Origin: Tubiluchus corallicola
Lineage: Eukaryota; Priapulida; Priapulimorpha; Priapulimorphida; Tubiluchidae
Length of the DNA: 64,000 nucleotides
NCBI GenBank assembly: GCA_030141605.1
Contig: JAQGDQ010000143.1
Coordinates: 126,001 to 190,000, forward strand
Reading direction: 5' to 3'
Shown here: positions 46,558-58,401 of the stretch, piece after piece
Position numbering within the stretch: the first letter of the stretch is position 1
Layout of the letters: each line of letters begins with the position of its first letter
Notes under the pieces: model-generated
Told to the model about the DNA's origin: nothing
What the model saw: only the letters and a program-made list of their open reading frames with translations
Databases searched by the model: none
Program-made: the position numbers and the translations under genes

Positions 46558-49482
46558 TGGCATATTAAAATATATGCATGATGCCACTTTTATCAGTGAG
46601 GATTATAAATAGCAAATTTTGTATATATGATTTCTGTAAAGAATCAATTATCTTACGTGCTGGCGTTTTTGTATATGTATATGTATATGTATATGTAACA
46701 TTAGTGTCACAGTGCTCTTTTCCGAGTCAGCTTAAACTAGTTCCCGTCGGAATACTCATAGTTTGCAATCGGGATTTTGGTCTCTGGTCAGCTTGGGACG
46801 TTAATAAACATATTACCACGAAAATCATGCCACGAAGCTTTGGTATGAGCGATAACGGAACTAGTAACGTGAGGTTATTTTCAAAATGTATATAGGTCCA
46901 ATGATAGTAAGATTTCATAGTTCGGTAAATATGGTCCATATAGCCTACATTTTAACTTGGATAACAGCTTGCAGCTCGCTAAAACAGCAAGCTTTGCCTA
47001 CACGCTTGTATGTAGTACGTTTCTCTTATGCTAATAAATTATTAATAATAGTAAAAACAATAGCAACATGCGCATAACTTAATTTTTTGTTCCACTTTAA
47101 TGTATCAAAGTTTACTATAAATACAGGCTGACGATAATGTAATAAACACTTTCGCCACAATCACCTTTTTGACTTTATTAGCTTATTAGCATGCAAACTT
47201 TATAATAAGAATTCACTTTAAAATTAACGTGTATTAGATCTGAGATGGCAAAGTTTAACCTTTTCCTTCGAATGTCACGGAAGTATCACTAAAAATCTCT
47301 GAAGCAGAGGCCTAGTAACTGATTTATCATAATGTCTGAGAGACATTCTAAATGGTCTTTTCCAGCTTAGGTTACATCACAATAACATGCGGCAAAAAAA
47401 CAAGACAAAGAAAGAGAAATTAGGAAATAATTTTGAGGAAACTGTGAGACCATAAGGAGAAACATATTCCTCAACACACGTATGAACAAAAAATAATTAG
47501 TTAGAAAGAATAGTTAAAAATAACTTCAAGACCAATGGTCAATGGTGAAAATAATCGCATTTACTAATAATAACTTCATGTATACTTGCCCGGCCAATTT
47601 TTTTTTGTATAGTTGCTTTTCCTCGCAGCTATCTGGCACCATTTTGTGAACCATCTATGATATCTGTTCAACTTTGTTCATTTGATTTCGACCTGCTGGC
47701 TTTAGAATGGTGTTTTATTTGGTATTTATTATGTAAATGGGTATCCAACATTCAATGGTAAGACCTACTTAATCCTCGAAGATTAAATGCTGGGCTGACA
47801 AGAGATGTCTTAAGCATATTTTAATGTGAATACACCCTCACTTAACGAGGTCAGATTCAGAATGAAACGGCTCAGAAAAAGGGTTGAATCAGGCAGTCAC
47901 CATTCCATTCAATGACCAACTTTGGTGTTGTTCAACTTCAGGCACTAAAGATACATCGTAACCACTTGGTTTTTCTTTGCCCGTAATGATTCCTACTGTA
48001 ACTTAAAAAACCTATTTATTATTTACAATCATTAATATTCTATAGGGCTCTAGTTTATTTTTATTTAAATAAATTTATAATCGCGATTCGTAACGTCAAT
48101 AATTATTAAGGAGTTGACTTATCTTTCATCAAAAATAACAAGGCTAAAACTTCAGTTTCCCTTATGTGCGTGTTCTCACCCCTCTTGCAATTTGCAAGTG
48201 GTTACTCCCGCAGCAGAACTATTATGCACACTCTACTAGACTCTAGTGAGGCGCCATAGATTAGAGTCAATAGAATAGACCAGCGTCAATTTTACATTTG
48301 CCAAGAAATTTGCACTGGTTACTCATCGTCAAGCTTATTATCTGTCATTATTACTGATGCAGGTAAGTTTAACCTTTATTCAGTGTTCATGTAATCGATT
48401 AAAAAAGAATAATGTAGATTTCTTTGTGAATTCAAAATCTGTGCTATATAATAGAGTTCTATTCTAGAAAGGACTCTATCCTACTGTACATGCATGTGCG
48501 TTCACTGACTGCTTGATGCTTGTAGAAGTCTGAAGTCGTTGCACTTGCGCAGTTGCGGTTGCGCAGTACCGACTACGTGCTCAGCTCACTGGTTTAGCTG
48601 CGACTGCGCAGTGTTTCCTGTGGTTTAAGCCGCGTTTCCATTATCCAAGAGGGAGTTCAGTACTGCCTATTATCACGGGATTTTCTTTACTGACGGTTCT
48701 CCGAAGGGAAAAAATTAATTGTTGTTATCGTTGTATAAAAATAGAGAAAATATAACTGAAAAACTAACGCTAAATGTGTGTGCAGAATCATACCAAAAAT
48801 GATAGTACAAGATAATTTTTTTATGCTGCTGTAATTTTATATGCTATAATTAGTATTTAATCAGCACAAAATATTTTTGTCAGGAAACAAATTTGTTGCG
48901 AAGCCGAAGCAAATTAGATTGTTAAAAGAAAAATCCGGGGTGTGTAAATTTCCATGTGAGCGGCTACTTGGATTTATGCATTACTTTTAAAAATTCACTA
49001 AGCAAAATTAATAGGCTACCCTTTTCAAAAAATAACCTCACTATTTAACGACATCCACTTTTCCAGAGATAAATATATAAAATTATGTAGAGTTAACTTT
49101 AAGCAATATTCTTCTATTTGTAGTGAACTAAGCATGTAGGCCTAGTTATTAAATTACATTAATTTTTAATTTTTTCACAATAATCCATTTGCTGCCTTTA
49201 TCTAAGCTATTTCTTTAACTCAATAATATTTGACACATTTAGCTGATTTTCTGAGTTCAATTTGAAATAACGAGACGTTAGCTGAATTTTTAAGTTTATT
49301 TTGAAATGACTGGAGGTCTTAGCAAAACTAAGCTAGTTTATAATTGTTGATGAAATCATATGAATATTTTGGGGGTTTTGAAGCCCAGAAAAGCACTTAA
49401 CTGGAATTTTAAAATTAGCGATTTTTGACTATAGCTGTCCTAGTGTCACTAGCAAGTTTAGAAGACATGTGAAATCAAAATC
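46558..49482. other. Intergenic region between ZP and DUF3987-like genes
   Basis: It contains the ZP-gene 3' end (AATAAA at 46803 and 47141) and a TATATG hexamer run near 46675. A short GC-rich patch at 48535-48620 has three TGCGCA palindromes, possibly part of the next gene's promoter. The rest is AT-rich with nothing recognisable. Confidence 0.5.
48535..48620. promoter_or_regulatory. GC-rich patch with repeated TGCGCA motifs
   Basis: TTGCGCAG occurs twice and CTGCGCAG once within about 70 bases, in otherwise AT-rich DNA about 0.9 kb before the next gene's ATG. TGCGCA is the half-site core of NRF1-type promoters; assigning it here is inference. Confidence 0.3.
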
Positions 49483-52400
49483 ATGAAAAGAAAGAGAAGC
49501 GAAGAACAGGAGGAAACTGAAAACAGCTTCCTTGATGCTGCTTTCTCTCACAAGCTGGATTTGTCGTCTGTTTGTGACGAAAACACCATGACACTTGTAC
49601 AGAACCATGCGCAGGTATATAACAGCATCCATAGCAAAAAACAGTGAAATACATCTTTAAATGGCTTTTAGTTGTAAAATATTTTATTTATCCTTTATTT
49701 ATGATGTAATCTAGATGAACTCTGTAACTTCTGTCTGTGATGGCTCTTCCTAAGTCCCCATTTGAATTCATTCAAGCGACTTGTTTTATAAATTCTCATG
49801 TCAACAGTATACGGCCTATTAATTTTAAATGCGTGAGAAATTCTATTTCTTGTTTGAAAAGTAGGTAGACAAAACTTAGCCATTATAGTAAATTTCATCT
49901 GACATATATCTTTTTACTCAGTTTATTTGTAGAAGGCAACTAAACAACAGCAGGGTTTAACGTCAAATTGATCATAATAGACTAACTAGTAAATATACAA
50001 ACAATTATGATTTTAGGCTATTGGTGTGCAAGAAGAGTACGTTCTTTTTCCTCTGCTGGCTTCAGTAGCTGCCCTGATGGCTAATTCTACTGTTGAAATC
50101 AACCCGGAGTGGTGTGAACCAGTATCACTGTGGACAGCAGTGGTAGCTTTCCCGTCTACCAGGAAGAGTTCTGCATTGAATCGGTTATTTCAACCATTGA
50201 AGAAGATGCAAACAAAGCTACAGATGCCTAGACTCCTTGTGTATGATTTCCTGTTACCAGATGATTTGAAGTCGGTGTACACATCCTCGCCGTGCTCTTC
50301 TGTTGCCTTGCTTGACGATATTTTGCAGGTGAATTTATAAAGATGCGAACTTACATTTATTAAATTAATATTATAAAATTTTTGTTGCAGCAAAGGGCTT
50401 TGGCATGTTAAATTACATGTTAATCGATGTCGACCTCTGTTTTATCGGCTCTTTTTAATGAGCTATGTGCTTTATCTGTTTGCTTTTTTGGTTTTTTCTA
50501 GAATTGCGTTTTGACTTGGCCACGCAGTGTTAATTGATGAAGTCACTAAACCTGTGTCCAGACATATTTAGTGTTGTAAACGATCCAAGTTTTGTTTGCC
50601 TAACTGTCATATACCATATTATGTCATATTACTAAAATCTGATGTAAATCTAATACTTACATCTCGTCATTCTCCATTATTTCGTCATCTTTCTCACCTT
50701 ATCTTCACACTTCCATAATCATTTTTCAGGCTTTCCTTCTTGTTATGTTATGTTATGTTATTGTTATGTTTTGAACAGAAATCATTTGTGCTTCTTCTCA
50801 CTGTAATTCATCAATAGGCTATATGCTATTTAAGATTATTTCTAATATTATCTCTGTATTGTGTATTTTTGTATATGATATTGGCGTATCTGTGTCATTG
50901 GCTTTTGGAATAAGTAGAATTCAAACTCCAAACGGTACACTTCCGCCCGCCCGTCGGTTTTATTGGCATTTTTTAAAGTCATGTTGTTTTTATTCACCAA
51001 CTAACATAACTGCTGAAAAGCTGAATCTAGGATTGTTGTCTGTTTGACCTCTGACTTGATCATGATCGAGGTACTGTGCAATTATTATCTCTGAAGTGTG
51101 CCCCCTCACAGTTTCTGTACGCAAATTCAAGTTATCGAATTCTAGCAGTTAAACTGTTCACCGAGTAGTGAAACCAATTACAACACTACATTGGTCAGGT
51201 CTCTAGTTTATAAAACAAAAATGATGGCCTAAGTGAGATTAGTAAATTTTTCGCCCAAGTATTTGTCTTTGTGGCCCCCTTCAGTTAGGACACCATGTGC
51301 GCGTATTGCGTAATGCGTGATCCGTAATAGTAATGCTTGATGCGTATGCGCACGATAGCGATCACGTTCGAGTATTAAACTCGAATTAAATTCGAGCATT
51401 AAGTGGTGTTTACGTAGCATTCGGATGCGTATGCGTTTTGGGGGTTCGGAATAGATAAAATCGGTTTATATTGGTTTCAATGCGCCCGTTTTTGCAGCCT
51501 GCCCATGCGTTATGCTTTTTCTGCTGCTATTCCTATTGATTTTTTTTCCGCAGCTATTCCGCAGGTGGAAACGCATACGCATTCGGATGCTACATAAACG
51601 CCACTTTACGGATTGCGCATTACGTGCACGTGGAAACGCTTTCACGTGTTTAATACAAACTGTTGTACACGCATCACGCATCACAAATTGCGTACGTATG
51701 GAGTCTACCTTTACACTCATCTGGTGTGACAAATTTAGCGCAAGCACTAGATTTTTTGTATCATCTATCACTACCAGTTTAAGACCCTTAAAGGAGATAC
51801 GGTAATGAAGTTTCGAGAAAATTGACTTTTGACCTACCCAAGAAAGTGGCGCGAGGAAACGCGTTTCTTAAAAAAACAAGTGACGTGCTGTGGTAGCCGC
51901 CCAAAAAAGTCAAAATTTGTAAGCTTAAGTTTCAGCTTATTGCTATTAAATTTACAATATTACTATATAGTAAAGATAAAATTTATCACGCTAATACAAA
52001 ATAACATTAATTTTACAGATAGTGAAAGAGTTATTAAAAACGGCTGATCATCACTATTACTGTCTGCATCAGATGAAAAATCTTTTTGACAACACTCTTT
52101 TGGAATCTCGTTTGTCGATTGGTGGATTTACTTCCCCCGAGGAGGCTACAATTCCAGCTGAAGATCAGCCGCCTGTATTCGATCGTTTTCTTCTTTGCTG
52201 TCCAGAAGTGAGAAATACGTATTACCGTGATTTGTGCGCTCCAATGCCAGAAACAACACCTTCTCTGGAGGACTTGTTCTATGTCTTGCAGAAGGAGCAC
52301 CAACAACGTGCTCTTGTTTATAGGTAATCTGGCCGTTACGAACTATGTAATAATAGGCTGTCGATTTAATATCGAGACTCAGATGATACTTGATTTATTA

Positions 52401-53903
52401 TCTTTTCTCACTAAAATCACATTAAATAATAATAAATTAGCTCTCCCTTATCTCACACGACATCTTACCCTCATGAAAACCTATATTAAAGACTTTCAAA
52501 AAGGCAGAGCAAAGTTTCTATTTCGTTTATTAACTGTAAACCTTCAAAGTTCTTAGGCTAGTCTTCCGTCCGTGAACTGCAACAGCTAAAGCAGAAGGCA
52601 TACAAGAAATGTGTTTATAGTAGCCAGTTTTTAGTAGCCACGTTTTATATCTCAGATTACGCTACCTCACGATTAAAATTTATGTTCACATATGCAAAGT
52701 TTGTCAGCGAAAATATAAAAAAAGCCAATTACTTTTTCATGTAGATTTCAAGATGAAGCCCATCAGACATTTGTAACGTGCCATAACCACTTTACGCATT
52801 GGGAAGCCACCTGTCCCGACAAGCGACAAAAGCAGCTTTTACGGAGAGCACCAAGTTTCCTAGCACGGTGCTCGTGTGTCTTGGCAGTTCTTCGCCAAGC
52901 TCTGGCTCTTTTTACTTTGCACGAATTGGAAGATCAAGGGCAATGGAAGATTGAGATATGCATTGAAGATGTCAATAATGCAGCAGCATTGATCAGCTAT
53001 TGTTTGGCAATAAGATTCAGTCTTGAGAAAAATTGTAAGCAAACAATAACAGAATCTGAATATCAGAGGCAACAGCCACCAAATAATAATAAAGAAGTTG
53101 GATATAGTCAAAGTCAATTATGCATCAGCATTGCTCCCATTGATGCCTACAACAATCGTCCAACAGACAAAGCAGCCATCTCATCTCACCGAAATTTGGG
53201 AAATGTAAGCCCTTTCAATAACGCAGCAGCAACCAACAGTTACTCTTCAGGCGGTACTGCTAGTTTAAGTAAAAGAGGCGCCTCCAGTACTTTCCCCCTT
53301 AGTTCTGCTTCAATACTTCAGTCACAGGAGCTAAGTGACTGTAACATTTATGAGTCTGCAGGTATGAAGAGTGAAGATACAGATAACCAGTTCTGCAGGT
53401 ATAACGACAGCAATACAACAGAAACAAGAACATTTCACGAAGATGGTCTGCCGGAAGATGCTGTGGGCAGGCTAATGACAGGTCGGGATGCTGGAGAGCT
53501 CAGTTTCAGTCTAGTCGAGAGTGCTATAGAAGAAAGTGCTCCCTACGCAATACCTCTGTTTCTTACCACTTGTGGGCGCCACCTTCGACGATTTCTAGAG
53601 TTCCACAGTAAGCTCACTCCAAGTGTTATGTCTCAACGGCACCTGATGCCATCATTGACGGCAGAAGAGGCCGAGTTTCGAGACTCTGCTAACAGGTTTC
53701 CTGTGTCTTTGGCTCAACGGTTTTTGAGAGTGGTGGAGAAACTTGGCTTTGGTATAGTGGAAGAGGCTGGCTCTCACGGAACAAGAAAATCGCTTCACTT
53801 TGTCAAGAAACCGTTCGTTGAACTTGGGCCAGACCAGTTACAACTATTAAACTGTATACAAGTTTCAGAAAGCAAATATTCACAGAGTTTCATGCAGTTG
53901 TGA
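49483..53903 (+). CDS. DUF3987-like protein (primase/helicase-related P-loop fold), function unknown
   Basis: My four-exon model is 49483-49614, 50017-50328, 52019-52323 and 52745-53903, 635 residues, GT-AG and in phase. It begins with a basic stretch, MKRKRSEEQEE. Exon 2 reads EEYVLFPLLASVAALMA, INPEWCEPVSLW and VVAFPSTRKSSALNRL (about 86-101), the position of Walker A, then VALLDDILQ where Walker B is expected. Exon 3 has GGFTSPEEATIP and DRFLLCCPE. Exon 4 starts with an alpha-helical PSFLARCSCVLAVLRQALAL, followed by a Ser/Asn-rich insert (about 350-480) and a C-terminal QRFLRVVEKLGFGIVEE segment that may be a winged helix. The order recalls DUF3987, a family of plasmid- and phage-associated prokaryotic proteins also found in some invertebrates. 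Both Walker A glycines are replaced (A and R) although the KS pair remains, so ATPase activity is doubtful. A poly(A) signal lies at 54178. The family assignment is from memory of its motif order. Confidence 0.75.
51289..51712. mobile_element. Inverted-repeat element interrupted by a MITE
   Basis: The left end reads GACACCATGTGCGCGTATTG then CGTAATGCGTGATCCGTAAT. The right end, reversed, reads GACTCCATACGTACGCAATT then TGTGATGCGTGATGCGTGTA. Inside, GATCACGTTCGAGTATTAAAC near 51360 opposes TTCACGTGTTTAATAC near 51640. The 204-bp MITE sits between these arms. A related end fragment lies at 58728-58795. Exact ends and target-site duplication are not resolved. Confidence 0.65.
51402..51605. mobile_element. 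MITE copy 2 (204 bp), TTA target-site duplication
   Basis: The inverted termini of about 37 bases are nearly identical (AGTGGTGTTTACGTAGCATT at left; reversed right AGTGGCGTTTATGTAGCATC). TTA lies immediately outside both ends (51399-51401 and 51606-51608). The interior matches copy 1 at 19621-19825 closely. The near-equal length and identical duplication define a real family, most like PIF/Harbinger MITEs. Confidence 0.9.
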
Positions 53904-55201
53904 ATGTGCAACAAGTTAAGAAGAAACGTAGTAAGACATTTCTTTTTTCGTTTAGGGCTTATATAAAAGTAAACGTGCATTAAGCATGTTGTGTTTTATT
54001 ATGTTGTCTTGCGTTGCATTGCCTTTTGTTATGCTTTGTGTTTTGATGCATTGCTTTCATTTGCATTTTACTGTGTAAATTTTATGTAAACATCCCAGTT
54101 TGTAAATTTTATGGATGTATTATACATTGTCATATGGGAAAATATAAAAATTGTAGTTATACTCTTGCATTCTGTAAAATAAATGTTACTTGTATTGTAT
54201 GTTGTTGTGTTTTATGCTCTTAGGTGCGCTATGCTATTTTGCACAGCTTAGCATTGTAAAGTATTGGATAATATAAAGCTGTATAATGTTGCGTTGCGTT
54301 GGTGCGGCACTCATTGTGTCACGTATTTTATAATATTGACTAAACGAAAACGTCAAATATCAAATATTTGAATTGAATTATGAATTTATTCCACAACGAA
54401 TCATACATACAACCATACATACAAATTGTTGATACATTACAAATTAAAATACATAAGTCACTGTGAGGAGGAGTAAGGAGCATTATGCTTTCGAGTCCTC
54501 CTCCAGAATGACTAAAATCGAAGAAAACTGCAAAAATTAGAAAAAACTGCAAATTTCGAAATATTATGTGAGGTAGGTTTATTCACATGAGTAGCATGCA
54601 CGTAAAAACTTTTTTACACTTCTTTCTTTAAATGCACATCTGTTTTTAATTAATTATACACGTAATAAACTTAGATTAATTTAATTTTGCAATTGTTTTT
54701 TTTTTGTTTCTGTAGGCTACTAAGTCCTCTGCACGCGTCATACCGTTAATATAATGGTTGCTGCTTGTGTTACACCTAAGGGGTGATACTACCCACACTT
54801 GTCCTCCATTCAAGCGTTACATAAATCTGGGTTAGGAGGTTTACTTTGCCAAAATTGCTGTCACAGTAGACCAATACTACCTTTCACGGTTACACACCGT
54901 GAAATATTTTGTTTCGTTTAACTACATTCTACTGTTATTATCACCGTCGTATTTTATAAACATCAATTGTTTCTGAAACTGAAAACGTGATAAAAAGAGT
55001 GAAGTAACTGATAAATATATATACAGTGTGTAATTAATGATAGTGCAGTAACTGATAATTGTGAATAGAGCATGTGATTTAAAGTGAGTGCAGCAAGTGA
55101 TAAAGTCAGATATAGCATGTGATTTAAGTGGAGTACAACAACTCACATATCTGAATACAGCATGTGATTTAAGGGGAGTACAGTAACTGGTACATTTAAA
55201 A
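53904..55201. other. Intergenic region between DUF3987-like and DUF1647-like genes
   Basis: The first 280 bases are likely the 3' untranslated region (AATAAA at 54178). From there to 55020 I see no gene. A 45-bp tandem repeat occupies the last 170 bases before the next ATG. Confidence 0.55.
55031..55195. repeat. 45-bp tandem repeat (about 3.7 units) just upstream of a gene
   Basis: CATGTGATTTAA recurs at 55071, 55116 and 55161, exactly 45 bases apart, with a more diverged copy before them. Units share a GTGCAGYAASTGATAA-type centre. Because 45 is a multiple of three, the minus strand stays open and encodes 15-residue repeats (CTPLKSHA-like). I treat that as incidental. Confidence 0.88.
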
Positions 55202-58200
55202 ATGAAACGTAGTGATGCGTGCGCAGTTATTCGCGTATGTACTTTAGTAATAATATCCATTAAAATTATAATAATTTTCAGCTCTAGCTTTCAAAGGCTA
55301 ATGATTACGACTAGCAAACCAAAACCTGCTAAATTATCAAAGCAAAAATATTATTTTGCGCGTCAAACGCCAGAACAGGACCAAAGCGTCCTCTTTTGGA
55401 AAAATGATCAGGTCAGGCTGCGAACAATGACTGACAGTGTGCATAAATATGTAACTGAATACATTTTGCCTTACAAGAACAGAAATGCCACAAGACCTGT
55501 ATTCGTGACTGCTTTTGATAAATCGCATTATATAGAAGGCAAAGGAATAATCAAAATGTTTCACGAGAGATTGTTAATTTATAACTATTCGCTAGCGATT
55601 TATGACTTAGGTCTCACAGATCAACAAGCAGTATTAGTAAGTAAACACTTTCACCTATTACTATGTTTAATTAATTTTCAAGAAATGTTTTGAGCCAACA
55701 TACATTCAGATACGCTGTTAGCTGCAAAAAGTATGAAAATTGTACCACGCAGTAATGTTATTGATTTTTTATTCTCTTGTTTTTTGTTTTGATACAAACA
55801 AAATTTGTCTTATTGTTATTGCTAAGTGAACATCCAAATATCTAACTTGGGTAAGAACTTTATTTTTCAACAACGCGGGCATTAATTTCTGAAACTCTTT
55901 TTGTGAGCCAAGTTTCGTTTCAAAACTAACTAAGTAAATTGCACAATTTTTCCACCATCAACTGCTTAAGTTCTTATGAAATAATCATTTACGCTTAAGA
56001 TTCACAGCTTCAGTCGTAAAGAAATAACATTTTCGCCAAGAGATATTCTGCCAACGGAGTTATATTAAGATATGATGATATTATATTACATATGATGATT
56101 GTTAGCTGAAACACGAACATTGCATTATTCAAAATTGTTTACGTTAAATAGGCTAGCACAGTTTTTCTAAATAGGAAATCATGAAAAAAATTATTTGTAC
56201 TAACTCCTACACGTTTTCGTTTAGATACAGAGAAATTGCGAGTGCTTTTATAGAAAGTTGAACTTCAGTCATTATCCTAGTCATATCAAACAGTTGCACA
56301 ATTATGCATTTAAACCAAGTGTTATACAGGTAAGATCATAACTGTCACCAAATTTTTAATTACCATTATCACATTAACAATTTAATAGAAAATTTGACTT
56401 GTTTAGTTAACTGATCGATTAGCGATCGCGGATATTATTTATTTGTGCTCGTCCAACTAGATTTTCTCTTGAAAGCAAAGTCCAGGTCTTTTCAACACGC
56501 GTTAGTTGAACCGGTATTTTTATACAATGCTGAGCTGTGGAAAATAAAAGTTAAGTAGCAGACGGAAAATGACGCTTTTTAAAGACGTTTCTATACAACT
56601 GTTAGGCATTAAATGGCCTAACAGAATATTCAATGATGATATGTATGATGTGGTGAAAAAAAATCTTTGGAGTAAACAAATTCAAGTAAGAAGACTACAT
56701 TGAATTGGGCATGCTCTAAGACTACCTCAAGAATCTCCTCTTCCTATTGCATTATGTAAAGCTCTTGAAACGACAAAAAGTCCTAGAGAGGTCAGCTACT
56801 GACATATAGATATAGATATACTTCAAAAAGATTTAGTAAATACAACTTTATATTTGAGGAATCGTGGGTAGTGATAGGAGTACATGGCATGAATAGGTGG
56901 AGCACGCCATGTTTTAGAGCATAAACTTTCTCCGCATTTGTCAAAAATTATGCTTTCTTGTCTAGGATAATTTATGGAAAATGATGGTTACTGGCTACTG
57001 ATCGATTAATGAACGTGGTGACTTCGGGAATAGAGTTGGTTGTTTTGGTAGGGAGGTTACTAAACTAGTCGAAGTCTAAGGGAATTTCTGCAGTCGCCCA
57101 TCACTTTCAATACATCAGTGCCTCCAGTTTTTTTCCATGAAATTATATAGCTATCAACAGCATGCATGGCCATTTGCATGTAAACAGACTATTCGAATGA
57201 GCAGGAAAGCAAAAACTTGTCAAATACATGTGCTGCGTAGGTATAAGTTGCACAGTATGAAAATTTGAAATTTCTTCTGGAATTATCACTTTTTACAGGA
57301 AGCTCTTTACGAGTTTGGTTTCGTATTCTGGATGGACGCGTCTTTTCGCGTGTCATACAATCATGACAGTGAAAAACTCCAGGCGCTCATTGATGACGTT
57401 AGACTGGGTTCTGGTGTGGCAACATGGCCGAATAGGTGGTTGATGGCCTGCTTTATCCACCCACAAATGTACGAAGTGTATGGGGAATTCGCAAAGGACT
57501 TTCTCGGGAAAAAGTCTCCTGCAGGTAAACACCTATCCGCTTTTCTTTGTGCAGTGGTCCTTATTTCTATGTAAATGCGCTTTGTAAATGTGGCTTCAAA
57601 TGTGACAAGACACGACATGACGGTGGCTTCCCGTGTTGCAATATTGTCGAACTTGGCATAAAAAAGGTATTTTGGGCACACAACTTCATTGTTCTGGTGT
57701 CTACTTGAGATTTTGTCTAGACAGCTGAATTGTTTGGCTAATTCTGAAATTGCTTTGAAATTTTTTCTACAGTTCACTGCAACCAGCCATGTACAACTCA
57801 ACTATGTGGCTACCACAGCCTTGCGTCAATAGGTGTCTCTGTCTCGCCGGGGAGATACTTGTTTTGAGAACCCTTTTATAGCCTGTATTGGGACCATGTT
57901 TAGAGTACCTTAACCAAAGACAGAGGCTGCAATATTTATATTGGCACGTTACCTAGAGTTAATTATTCCGTTCATTGGGAAAATTTATGCTGATTTGAGT
58001 ATTTTATTTGTGAATGACTGAGAAGTTGAGTGTCTTTGTAAAGATTCTGCGGCCAGTGCTCGTCTTGTGAAACCTTATGAATGGAAGATCTTGGAAGAAT
58101 CTTCCCATTCGTTCATTAAATGCATAGGTTCATTATGTAATTGAGGTACGACCTGCTTTAAACTGACAGCGTTTTATGTAAAATAAATCCAAAAGTTTAG

Positions 58201-58362
58201 CAAAGTTTAGAATGCAACTTATAAGGAACTCCGTCGTGCAGCCACGTTATCTCATAATTAATTTGTTTAGCAGTTTGTCACTGTTTGTGGTATATGGTCA
58301 TTCATAGCAACTGCCCTTACGTGTCGGTTCTTTCGATGTTTCCACTTTGACTTTTATCATCA

Positions 58363-58401
<39 letters not shown>

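Larger units (their letters stand above)
50329..52018 (+). other. Intron 2 of the DUF3987-like gene
   Basis: This intron is mostly AT-rich sequence with a TTATG repeat near 50740. It carries two nested inverted-repeat elements (51289-51712, containing the MITE at 51402-51605). I see no additional coding exon, and exons 2 and 3 join in phase 0 without one. Confidence 0.6.

Noticed and set aside
54922-55260. Minus-strand frame with 15-residue repeats
   Set aside because: It is created by the 45-bp tandem repeat, whose length is a multiple of three. No start context or conservation evidence.
57361-57801. 146-codon minus-strand frame
   Set aside because: Shadow of the DUF1647-like exon 57299-57524 plus intron sequence, with no recognisable protein features.
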